A stretch of DNA of 64,000 nucleotides from Aurantiochytrium sp. KH105 (taxonomy: Eukaryota; Sar; Bigyra; Thraustochytrida; Thraustochytriidae). The stretch lies in assembly GCA_003116975.1 (NCBI GenBank), contig BGKB01000036.1, forward strand, positions 248,001 through 312,000, in the 5' to 3' direction. The notes beneath the pieces are model-generated. The model was not told the origin of the DNA. It ran no database searches and was given only the letters and a program-made list of their open reading frames with translations. Below, piece after piece: positions 12,001 through 18,556 of this stretch (position 1 is the first letter of the stretch; each line of letters starts with the position of its first letter). The position numbers and the translations under genes are program-made.

Positions 12001-13605
12001 GATGACCAGGAGCTTTTGCGCCGGAATTGGTCCAAGGCTCCGCTGAGCGCATCGTCGAAAGCCATCGCGCAGTACTGGTTGATGCGAGCCCGCCAGCGCC
12101 GGGCTTTCCATAAGCTCGTCAAGGGCCACATTGCCAAACAAGTCGATGATACGTGCGGCAAGTGCGGGCGCAACCAGCAGAGTGGCGTGCAGATGTTCGC
12201 TGAGCTTGCCGATGAGAATCACCAACCGGACCCGCGAGCGCTCGATAAGCTCATTCGGGCTTACGAGGAGGCATACCCGGGCAAGGGATTCGATGGTGCG
12301 CTGTGGCAAGCTTTCTTTCGTGGTCATGCGATCTTCACGACGCGCTGCCAAGTCTGTCTCGATCAGCAACGGCAGGCCGAGATGGCCAAACGGCGAGAGG
12401 CCATGCGGGCTCCTGGCGCAAGCCGTGTGGCTCGTGCTGTGGACATATCTTCTGACGAGGAGGACGAGGCCGACGATGATGTCTATGACCCAGTCATTGT
12501 GTCTCGCACTTCGACTGAAGGTCGCGCCATGCTGAAGTGGCTCAATGCTGCACGCACCCGACTTGGCGGCGAATTTCCGCGTCCTGATGCTCGAGAGCAA
12601 ATGAAAGAGTACGCGAATCGCATGAAAGACGCCAAACTGCGCAAGGAGGCTCGTCGCAAGTCGCGTCGCGCTGCAAAGGAGGGCAATGCCTCGCAAGCTG
12701 GTGGCAGCGACGGTCCTGGGGCACGAAGTCGCGGCATCGCCAACCCGGACCTCGACGGGCCTGAGTTTGGTCAGGTCTCTTTGTCTGCTGCAAGCACAGC
12801 CATTTTACAACGCTGGGTACGGAGTGCGCAGGCTTCGCTGGTGACCAAGGGACAGCAAAAAATGACGCAGGTTCGAGTGGACCTGGACGGGGTGCTCGAT
12901 CAGATGCGAGAGGAAGACGATTGGTTCTTTTCGGCCGACTTTCGCCACGAGGGTCTTGCACTCCAGCAAGAAGGCATTGAGCTTCGGGACAAGGCTCTTG
13001 CTTTGGACGGCGACGCGCAGATACGAATTGGCGAGCTTGAGCAACAGCTTGAGGCCTTCCGCATTGAGACAAATCAAGAGATTGATGGAATGACTGCGAC
13101 ACTGGACGAATACATCCAGCAGGAGAAGCTCAAGACCATCGAAGACGCCGAGGACAAGATTCAGGAGCTCACGCAGGCGATGCAGCAATTGAAGGATCAT
13201 TTCAAGCTGGAGCCGAACCTCACCTCTGCACAGCGCACGGAAAAGACCAAGAATCACAACCAGCAAGTGCAGCAGATGGAGCAGCGCATCGCCAACGAGC
13301 GCGCGCATCAGCTCGAGCAGCTCGACATTCGTCTCCAAGAGAAGCGCGATGAACTTCGTGGGAAGATTGAGAAACTCAAGCAGGCGTTGGCTCTAAAGAA
13401 GCGCGATACCAACGAGGCTATTCTCGCCATTCGCCAGGAGGTCAACGCTCAGGTTGCTCCGGGAGAGACGAAGTTTCAGCGCACTGCGATTGTATATCTG
13501 AACAAGGCAAACCGCAAGATCGAAGCGAAAAAGGCTGAAGACGCTGCGAATGCTAACGCGAAGCAGCCAATCGTCAAGAAGCAGCGACGCCGTCGCAAAA
13601 AGTAA
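1..13605 (+). CDS. Giant multi-domain membrane protein (repeat array, TIG domains, Cys-rich GCC2/GCC3-like region, multi-TM, coiled coil); 5' end outside window
   Basis: The frame is open from the window edge to TAA at 13603, so at least 4534 codons are present and the true start lies upstream. Residues about 1-1190 form at least nine degenerate repeats of about 100 residues, each with a [FV]DASAAEV-like helix and a W.VTF strand. Four TIG/IPT-like Ig folds follow near 1217, 1313, 1415 and 1531 (for example GSIEGGTLVLVIGDNL). Residues about 1625-2420 are Cys-rich, with many C(P)xGxYC units of the GCC2/GCC3 or ephrin-receptor-like type. After a long non-repeat ectodomain come about eight hydrophobic segments (near 3366, 3417, 3481, 3550, 3603, 3752, 3829, 3863). 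The C-terminal part has acidic SSDEED patches, two CxxC pairs (near 4050 and 4116) and a coiled coil (about 4320-4520). It is probably a plasma or flagellar membrane adhesin or receptor; function is inference. Confidence 0.85.
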   Translation, partial: QVSIVASAAASDGNFAAYEVSFDGVNGDFPPLKLSDAVSEVEELRNGTSEILGGLVEVEVTTNAGFSNLVSINLDVYRADELSQELADAFPEYSSDLFSISVDRSSSGMGRNGARILTIRLPPYFDFALASTEAMHGTGVTISTTVETGLAADSGTFQFRIVWPANLGFSSFSGTLAVDASAADVTAEILALEPSFPLGQVVEVDTGPFRYAWRIELDTPDMAYSSTDPHHFEIDDSGLIGFSASAILERSAKFNEVQEIATDTASVNGRLSGVFALTLGEAYGRVRGLAYDASAAEVQDAIHTQAPLMGAVSVSRTDLTRTRYAWTVTFLELAGTLPRFQVDTSSLHSSIPGDEALVTVRKVQRGEGEPLYGAFTLRCLHCAPGVQETFIPFDASAAEFRDGANELLSRGGSLSSISEVSVSSPDLNGARAWMVTFAAGKDDALPPDLEVRLGSLGGSGANVDLRVETAASVAEVQSISVPLTLSGSASCLANGGSFSFAFATSPGDMASLIADALGTDETVSVSRADGASERIWRVTFQDRVGDVPDTLLACSNPSFNVATQVQGTGTPLGGTFYLRHDGMVSSDLAFDASAAEVEAALGELGIDVLAVARSTSADFNGGLAWEVTLGRNVAPEPVYAGSLTGTNARAYWAAVEPFLEPRNETFSLVFQDQYTIALNATSTAADVGAALEDLESIESVNVVRSDDFADGRVTWAVTFVPYANGEFTLQYGEQDELSALGNPSYISILKTQAGTNGPEGSFELNVQGGAANQAIEIQVGAASSSAALSSVTAALETLYPDATPGSLQVVQDGPDESGRVEWAYELTLDPLSSTLFSGLTATSTTVTVTTSRTSSAERALSGSFRLFWVDDSSDITSDLDLSIDADGLISELEAFANIASVSVTKEQSERSDDGISVDTVFAWEVTFAPRADGARSNGLLGIDDATLEGPSSTAAEIIVAELETVNEEQTITLVPTGASLTGDFLIGVPGTWLGSQDQAVVEWTSTIAATASAEDVGSALAEVFVRNGLTSPSISVSASGLFAWRVVALETVVGNLDPLLVDDAGLVGLDSFFVNEDINGTSESMSGTVGLVVRGPCYEDGACRVRTLGLGVASDTTADDLRASLAALDDSWLHDVQVSLDANTTTGDREWKVTFMDGGPFQRLYVDEDTTTLVGSRARVRVDEEGAEAPVGVVTVDVSVNGQDFTASNVQYEYLELPVVHGVYPNHGSIEGGTLVLVIGDNLAVPDASDRQLSCKFGDTAPTEAYAVNASCVYCVTPAVGWEGPRTVMIGVRGAAFYSARDVNFTYFEPLQVDELSPLLAPLGENVVLQVRGSGFVPTDELVCRFQIVQEGLKAEDDDVGPLVVSAAWIDAYELRCTLPVTAFENPARIRVEVSANAMDFVTAPVHVVLFTKPTVTSISPRSGPAERPGSQLTLRGSGFVNAPSLVCRFDEELVVPAIFVNAEEIRCLTPVLELPLDYFPLRRHTHDDGTALFPNAHYFPLYLSRLVDVETSVNGADFHRTGFRFLYTQEATVTSTIPGAAFVGTASGLTLFVSGTGFVNSTDLTCRLGHETARALYLAPTLLSCHIPSSPDADPSTGLGRDLIVAVANNGQDFSTDFVTFHSLGRCPGGMYCPNAVQALRCPPGAYCPGAGNGNFTLCPKGTYQPMPATEGCLRCPIGYACPEEGMRVPRLCPAGFVCDVTGTEEPRQPCPEGHFCLEGTATTATTCGDPSILSSELTPGRRLSELSGTLRRHRAPLGGDFVLGARSTACWSNATEDFGLQVSSYPARFWAERHLLPLDPDAPFVPMRGRFCLDDSCLRLSDADAMRVTDYAFQYSNFNLRRPVPCPAGMYCAPGTAVGESHMKNVTTPQPCFENMYCPEGSASPQGAGDCPPGFYCPFGTRLTCPVGTYCPRSGMDTPLPCPPTTFNSMVGQTTCTACPPGYFCPGFGRVDPASCPPGFVCSQSGLERPDTRCPAGFYCSNGTMTSDVFRNDTTLRPYPCQPGTYCPGGVGYDELLEGDYLYAQPCAQGFYCELGSTSPKGSGLCPKGFYCPKNASVPIPTDPGEFAYLEGTVQAAKCLPGFYAPTIETVSCYPCPAGTECVNDGTSEALICPPGTYKTMTQPGESVVCRGCPAGTWSKNWELRDSDECTICPPGVTCPMDGMSFPCSYDDLPTPYTPTGLSESQYKCLNKGTNFYYGHLEWPIDARGRGPNLVDSDKVQGSEEIILDADGNEVTVTVQCYSNAQPEGSKVYQRFRDFHGPRYEIQSGGVYHQGYGDGTYEGYFGRGSLFIEQPVSATYYASRNCTPGYFQYNASTRSDDWVVGTCEADLICAYTNKAEAQPCNEGYICGQGTNAVNALDIECAPGYYCDFATTTDVSLEARQGRYDALCEEGYYCERGTGKGQAQSKPCPVGYFCPTGLANPYTGIMASDSLTRSLNETTADPFYNYLYTATWDPEGFEPREISEHDDRCFKGINEELLNTYEMKRTAEGLYDGYICVATANDLRCGRDHKWRLIADTIDRQRCDCDTYKERALLVFKLWSCTRNDNETACADLVDDGDGFLATFAYTTSELKFIQSRKLCAQALDPSIECEDVPHGELVESTQNGTSLQSGKVVYDMETYCNGMEDPEACMLFKFRNDASQLRKRSMAFASYDDLKSFVFTDGENLIDDDASTLLGQRLMTRHGIAASTSSYNPYQGAFSAQLDIKLACSLTEQCSYTDAILYDLWAAVQFIDEFGDAAEALLESSRLDSCACQDLARCPDGTTSLVGANNIYDCVKNDNEVLERLMPFVPTNPLINMSGWEDTIELVDRELSEEEEEAGVFGQYVTSDGYVGMGKVPLKAWDIAVVTMDFRDLMRNLTYNDHYQLSVYLDCAPCKVRFVCSTIDEDERPECCDCDPHGLPYFFEDVYYEPEDYPDNKHALVQVSISAMRDLEVIFVLELLHGLYYGPFHDISPASGDIVIHRPSRANWGQRDQFLSVIVAEEFEDLALPYNLPLSMRSSGSASGLDYSTYEVEDDAFIDRIARIKIGDPEYGIRSNTDFSGDTLERRQRRRQLQSSDGEYTTIDDLLDGANNSTNNTLEYVARDPASVLARDEGWWDLVDGEGADFFALHYLPFFSNCREYDSHIFLSKVLEMHPAPHCTHVSLEETIYVSPYPWKDQLEPQADDCRLTPEELDELYAPDKFCVDAGDCADKEAEYPGMSLSCTYEEEIYRAASKTRWYEAAEGSTLFHITKYPVAVDDFVTTEDEKWGRRDNLADLIGTENLIPIEVEEDFGSQENLVPRKVYFFLMYYQYTAEQKSIVYGSIRFDDMCTISDDPAVIEKYSKYNPPIGECESEDFEYTLYFRWSPLGWFDLINTFQFSWDVYALFFAIVGAGSTLVGIVLWAFSRVLTRLKHPPPFKFFSFYRTVAKPSAYGTLLGSVPVALAALVTLVWFDWLGSDEPAKTPSAATFEGITGNFQDTLILTDKNRERYRKGRMGLSFIVVSLYLVIASIKLAIPANRFDERKRDEKAKYGVHRGDSDELEELNDDELESSVTWQPRFWKRSHAVLLSLAESLALLAIFEFTYSGIFETYVVEFLVCFKIGHMMLNLFLQDILRDVHLIAPFVVVIQVVEMTVTMGASDFMDFVVSYVVELGMMLVERLVAEPVTDHINLMWPKWKLMLRRRFVNNRRKMTRDQRAREEAEWKKVNELIALETEGVEPLLGAYATYVNSAQALMMAPFVNIFLIVFNKTTEIPDGYGIRETDLKFYFMFSLLIIPFTLAMDIFLLNTQELTLGFKIYEYVSYQQYRFSVREHRWQMDADTVDESIAPKLQYIDSLCFSSQYFFLAGLHAWGILLFVFGVTVHIRNTYNLFADPMMPAIVLVVWLLCILFEKLLRRVGDKLRIWRLKSLEGTVDDDVANKLAVGAGRQEDLEQERLELQAMNSERFRHRFLERNRPWILQHLAELLTPRTLQMPGPDGRPNIEYIRDVYNDLVAMGEGRRQVGDREDISSDEEDDQELLRRNWSKAPLSASSKAIAQYWLMRARQRRAFHKLVKGHIAKQVDDTCGKCGRNQQSGVQMFAELADENHQPDPRALDKLIRAYEEAYPGKGFDGALWQAFFRGHAIFTTRCQVCLDQQRQAEMAKRREAMRAPGASRVARAVDISSDEEDEADDDVYDPVIVSRTSTEGRAMLKWLNAARTRLGGEFPRPDAREQMKEYANRMKDAKLRKEARRKSRRAAKEGNASQAGGSDGPGARSRGIANPDLDGPEFGQVSLSAASTAILQRWVRSAQASLVTKGQQKMTQVRVDLDGVLDQMREEDDWFFSADFRHEGLALQQEGIELRDKALALDGDAQIRIGELEQQLEAFRIETNQEIDGMTATLDEYIQQEKLKTIEDAEDKIQELTQAMQQLKDHFKLEPNLTSAQRTEKTKNHNQQVQQMEQRIANERAHQLEQLDIRLQEKRDELRGKIEKLKQALALKKRDTNEAILAIRQEVNAQVAPGETKFQRTAIVYLNKANRKIEAKKAEDAANANAKQPIVKKQRRRRKK

Positions 13606-15029
13606 TTGCTGGCCTTCCTTTGGACCAGAACCCTCATTCATTCCCCTCTTCCCCCAAAAAGAAAAGATAAGAAGCGAAAGATGATATTATATTTACTATT
13701 CCATGATCTATCAGTCAGCTCTGAGGCAGCAGAACGAAGTCAGCTGGCACACCAAATTGGCTTTTCTACTCATTCTTCGTTCGCCACGCTGGTATCCGTG
13801 AAGTCTGGGAGGCTTCTAGCTGAGCATCGATCTCCATCGTCCAGTTTTTACCCAGTGAGAAGATTAACGAAGTCCTCACATGATGAATGAGCACCGAACC
13901 ACTCAACCTTGAATGGTTTTGCACGAGAAGAAGTTCACAGTCGCTTGCCTGGGGCGTGTTCCCTATGCCAACGTGGACCGGTGCTTTGGCTCAGCCAAAC
14001 CAAGCATGTCACGAATGTGAGAAAATGCATAGAATAGAAAAGTAGGTACACTAGGCCGGCCTCCTTCTAAGCTTGAATTGCTGGTATCAGTCACCGTGCC
14101 TGGCTGGGACCTGCAATACCAACATGCGGATCTCAGCTTGCCCCTTCTTTCTCCAAGTTCGACAAGAAGAGAAGAAGAGGAAGACCCTCCAATCTTAGTC
14201 AATTGTTCGAACGAACAAATCAAAAGCGTCGCGAATCAGTGAGGCTAGCATATATATGTATATAAGACAAAGCGAAGATCGGCGCACAAGTTACGGGTCA
14301 TTTACCGAACGGAGTCTCACATGAACCGTAAGAGTCGAACAGCTGCTTCCGACGCCGGTAAAGCAAGAGCTTCTTCCACCTGTCTCAATCTAGTCATTCA
14401 TTTCTTCTTACGTTCGACCCGAATCAACAAAAGTGTTTCTTCTTAACTTCAAAATTGCTTTGTACAGAAGCATAGTGTGCTGAAGGGTCTCTCGTCAAGC
14501 CTGCACAAGCACGCTTGTTTAGAAACCAAGAGAACGAATGCAGTTCTTGCCAAATACTTTTTAGTGTATCTTAAGCATTTAAAGTATTTTTCAAAAAAAT
14601 TCTATATCATTAGAATTATAATAAATATATAAAAATATATATTACATAATAATATTTTTAAGATCAAGGTCAATGTTTATATACTATATATTATATATTT
14701 ATAGTTTATTTTGTATAAGATAGATTTTGAGATAAAATATATTTAATATTTTGTATAAATCGTATGAAAGTTGTTATATATGTTGAATTGTGGTCGGGCG
14801 TCCAAGCCTTGGGATTAGTAGTTGGCGCACACGAACGATTCGAAGACTCGTGTTCTCTGCTGGTCTGCTAGCCTTGTATGCAGCCAAGACAGCAATGAAA
14901 AATCAATGATCCTATTTGATCGCTTTCCAGCCACCGACGGCAAGCAGGCGCGCGCGTAGGCTCGTGGGCGTCCCCACGGCTCTACGCGCGGCGCTGCCGC
15001 CGGTGCTTACGCGCGCCTTCGCTTAGGCT
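13606..15029. other. Intergenic region with AT-rich island
   Basis: I see no convincing gene here; the open frames are short and of unlikely composition. The region goes from ordinary mixed sequence to a strongly AT-rich block (about 14571-14790) and back to GC-rich sequence by about 14930. It separates the giant gene from the broken-gene cluster. Confidence 0.6.
14571..14790. other. AT-rich island of about 220 bp
   Basis: This stretch is almost entirely A and T, with runs such as TATATATTATATATTTATAG, in a window whose genes are GC-rich. It has no reading frame of note. It could be a nuclear insertion of organelle DNA, an AT-rich replication or centromere-type element, or decayed mobile DNA; the sequence alone does not decide. 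Confidence 0.7.
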
Positions 15030-15964
15030 AGCGAGCGCGCAGGTGGAGTATCAAACGAGAGACAAGCGAGTTGATGACGAAGAGGACCCGAGCGTGGTGA
15101 GCGAAATAGTCCGCGTCTACAAGCCGTGGCTCTTGAAAGCAGAGTTGCTCGCGCTGGCGAGAGAGGGCGTCCACACAGCCATCCTGAGCCCGAACGGCCG
15201 GTGCCTCTTTCCCGCCAACTTTTTCGACAAGAGGTGCAAACCCGCAGCGAAGCTTTTGATCGAGATGGACGGACCGAGCTGGCCGCGGGCGGAGCAGCAG
15301 GCGTGATTTTGTCCGGGAGAACTTTCCTCCCATCGACGGCCATGGCCTGGCGCTTGCCGCGAAAGTCGCGCCCTCGAACGAAATCAATGACCTCTTCGTG
15401 ACACACGGAACCGTCGAGACCCTTCGGCGCGTCCCCGTTGCGCGGTACGCGGATCTCGCGGCGTGGGTTACTTCGCCATAGTGGGTGGGGGGGCGCATTG
15501 CTTACAACGGGACCTCTGTGTACGCCATCGCTAGACAGCTCCGCTCCTTCGATTCAGTCACCGCGGACGACGCCGGCAGAATCGTCGCTTTTCGCGCTGC
15601 CCTGAAAAGAGCGCGGCCCAGCCTGCAAAAGACCCAATCTGTCGCCGAGTTCATCGCCAAAGACGAGGATCCGCCGCGTTTCCGATTCCTCTTCGCCGTC
15701 GAGCCCTTCCGGCCGTCGCTGCGACACATTTTCGGCTCAAGCGAGTTCGAGGAAGTCCAGCGGGAGGCCTTTCTCGAACCGTTCAGCGAGTACTGCGAGA
15801 GGGCCGTCGTCATCCGCCAGGCGCTGCTTCCGCTGGGGGGCACAGGTCTGGGCGAAACGATCACCGAGGAATTTGTAGGCCAAGACATGCGCTGGGAGAC
15901 CCTGAATGTGCTCGCGAGATTTGCCCTGCGCCAAGGCAGAACTCCTCTTCCCGCTAAAAGATAA
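15030..15964 (+). pseudogene. Interrupted gene of unknown family
   Basis: Successive plus-strand frames here have coding-like composition, including a last piece of about 150 codons (15485-15964) rich in amphipathic segments such as SSEFEEVQREAFLEPFSEYC. They look like one old gene that is now broken a few times. I do not recognise the family. It lies directly upstream of the tandem REase-kinase fossils and may belong to the same accessory insertion, but no shared sequence was seen. Confidence 0.4.
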
Positions 15965-16036
15965 GAAACATTCATTCTCCCCGCACACACCCTCAAACCT
16001 AACCTAAACCTAGTTGGTTACGCGTGAGCAAGTGAA

Positions 16037-18035
16037 TCACGGAAACCTCTTTCTTTTCAACTGCAGACCCAGAACGACGCACGCGAGCGAGTGAAGGAGA
16101 GAGGGCTTGCGTGCGCGCGCACGAGCGAGCGGGGAGGAGAGAAAGAGAGCGGGCGCGGAGAGGAGCGCGCGCGTGGGAGAGGGAGAGAGGGCGGCGCGAT
16201 GGCGACGACGAAGCCTTTCGCCGAGGTCCTTCTTGACACACCAATGGAATGCGCCTCGATGGTCGCTCATCTCGATGCGCACGGAGCAAGGACAATGCAA
16301 CTCGTCGAGCAAGTTGATCCCGATTTTTTCAATAACGATTTGGCCCCGAGAAGCCGCTCGAGCTCGCAGTACTCGTCGAGGAGCCGAGGAGGCCTTGCGC
16401 TCCAAAGCGGCGTGCAAGCTCGCCTCGACCTGTTCCCCAAGCGTGTGACCCGCTGGCGGGATTTCCACGACGAGGTTGGATGGGATACATTCAGGCAGGA
16501 GGCCGGCTTCGGCGACGTCCAGGTCCGAGAAGTCCAATTTGAAACCAATGCTAGGCATGTCACTAGGATCAACGAAAATGGAGCAGTCGAACGCTTTAAT
16601 TCTAGGTTCGTGGACTCAGCGATGCAAGATGCGTTATCACTTTATGCACGGACGGCTCCAAACGGATGGACGTCCAAACGGATGGACGCCCTTTGTTGTC
16701 GATGTGGAACAAGAGGCGACGGGCGTTGGGCACCGGGTGGACATGGTGTGGTCTCGGGAAATGGGCATTGGCGTTGATCGCTCTAGGGCTGGCATTTACA
16801 TCCCGGGAGATCGGAGCCGCGCGCGCTTCCTCGTGCACGAGCACAAGTCGCCTGCGAAGTTTCCCTATGGCCTGACCGAAGACGATCTCGACGATCTCAC
16901 CGAGTCGTACGCGCGAGGTGCGTCTGATACTCTCGACGAGGCCAAGGAAATTGTGAACAACGCCTGGGATATGGCTTGCGACGACCTGGTCGACTATTGG
17001 GAACTGGGAGAAGGTTTCCATGACCGGGAAAGCTCTGTGCGGTTTCGCTATCCAATTATCCAAATCTACGTTTACATGCTGCGCTCTTTCTGCAAGTACG
17101 GCGTTCTCTCCACCACCGACAGGACTTGGTTCTTCAAGATTGACAACGACAACGTCTTGCACATTTCGGAATCGTTCCTCTCGACGGCGACGGGTCGCGG
17201 ATCGATGCGACATGCGTACGCGTGCATGCTGCGCCGCAACTTGGTCAGCGCGGCGCGCCTGACGCTCGACGAGGAGCATTTGCGGGCCATTTGCCAGACG
17301 GACATTCGGTTCGGGAATCCCGATTGGGCCGACGTCTGGCGTCGGTTCGGTTATCACGTCGGCGCGGGGGCATCGGCAAGTGGCGGGCGTCGCGGAGCCG
17401 CTCCGCCTGGCGTTCAGACCGACACCGCCTCGCTTGGGGACAAAGAGGCCCTGCGCAACCTTCTCCCGCTCAAGAGCGACCTTAGCTTTCCCTACGCCGG
17501 CGGGCTGCTGGACGTCATCAAGCAGTACCCCGAAGGCCAGTATGGCTTCACGATCCGCGTCGACACGGGCGGCGTCGACACGGTCGTCAAGGTCATGACC
17601 CCGGCGAAAACCCGGGAAGAAACGCACGTGGCAGAGTCTGCCTTTTGGCACGAGATGGACGTCTACTGCGAGCTGCGCTCCCTCTGGGGGACGCACGTGC
17701 GCCCTGGTACCTGTACGGCGGCCGCCACATCTTCAACGACCTCATCGTCGCAACCACCTACGCTGGCGAGTCGCTCGATTCTAGCACCGTGAGCGAGGAC
17801 GTTCGAGAGAAGGCCCGGGCGGCGCTCATGGCTGTGCACGCGGCTCGCGTCGCGCACCGCGACGTGCTGCTGCGGAACTTTGTCGTGGACGATGCTGGCA
17901 CCGTCCGCATCATCGACTTCGCTCAGGCCAAGATTGATGCGTCTATCCGCGAACTGAATAAGGACTGCGAAGACTTCGATCGCGTCTTCTCTCGCGCGCT
18001 AAAGAAAGGCCATCCCAAGACCTGACGCGCGCTCG
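16037..18035 (+). repeat. Tandem repeat unit A (about 2 kb)
   Basis: The unit begins in the 5' flank, where CAGACCCAGAACGACGCACG matches 18582-18603 almost exactly, and runs through the REase-kinase gene to its 3' flank. It is the upstream member of a direct tandem duplication with the unit at 18557-20575. The shared 5' flank includes a GA-rich stretch just before the ATG. Confidence 0.75.
16199..18025 (+). pseudogene. Crinkler-type REase-kinase gene, copy A (fossil)
   Basis: This is copy A of a tandem pair and it looks broken about twice. Parts in order: a short N-terminal region (MATTKPFAEVL...); a PD-(D/E)xK nuclease-like domain with Asp in GVGHRVDMVW and an ExK in FLVHEHKSPAKF, followed by a CKYGVLSTTDRTWFF segment typical of Crinkler-type REase domains; and a C-terminal kinase-like domain with an H-x-D catalytic loop, Asn and IIDFAQAK. 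This REase plus kinase layout is known from the C-terminal regions of Crinkler/CR-type effectors of oomycetes and fungi. No LxLFLAK-like header is seen. Good similarity to copy B over the whole length suggests a fairly recent duplication. Confidence 0.65.
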
Positions 18036-18556
18036 CGCGCACGGCTTTCTCTCCTCTGCTTTTCTTTTTTGTTTTCTAGTTTTTTTGTTGCTTATTATTA
18101 TTTATTGCACTGTGAATGGACTTTCCAGGTCCGCGGTGACCCGAGTAATGCGGCAATAGTCCAGCGAATCCTCGTTTGCGATGATGAAGGGCTCGTAGGC
18201 TTTGACCATATTTTCGAAAGACAATTCGCCGGTATCGCTTTTGATCTGTGCCTCCAGACTTTCCATTCCTCGACGAGGAACATGGCTGATTCGCCACTGG
18301 GTTCCAGGATCGAAGCAAGGCAAATGGGAGAAGGGTATCGGTCTAAAGTCCGGCTTCTTTAATGTTGCCATGCAGATTGGCGCGGGTGACGCGGTTTTTC
18401 GGTATGACCGAGAGCGCCTCCGTTAAACCGTAGGTTGTACAAACACTCTAAAAGAATTTTCAAGGTGTTTGGCACACTCGGATTGATAGTAATTTTAAAG
18501 ACCAGTAGGCTATACCAAACACTCCGATTGGTAGGCCTATCCGCACAGCCCTTGGT
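18026..18556. other. Spacer between tandem units, with a coding-like remnant on the minus strand
   Basis: The spacer starts with a T-rich tract after copy A. Most of it is occupied by the minus-strand remnant described at 18102-18371. The right end (about 18430-18556) holds nothing I can name. Confidence 0.5.
18102..18371 (-). pseudogene. Possible gene remnant, 89 codons, unknown family
   Basis: A minus-strand frame of 89 codons has natural protein composition (for example FENMVKAYEPFIIANEDSLD) and low-complexity bias is absent. Coding-like sequence seems to continue upstream of it, so it is probably the tail of a longer decayed gene. Its family is not recognised. It lies antisense in the spacer between the two REase-kinase copies. 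Confidence 0.3.

Noticed and set aside
11095-12696. 533-codon minus-strand frame inside the giant gene
   Set aside because: Shadow of the coding strand, no recognisable domain.
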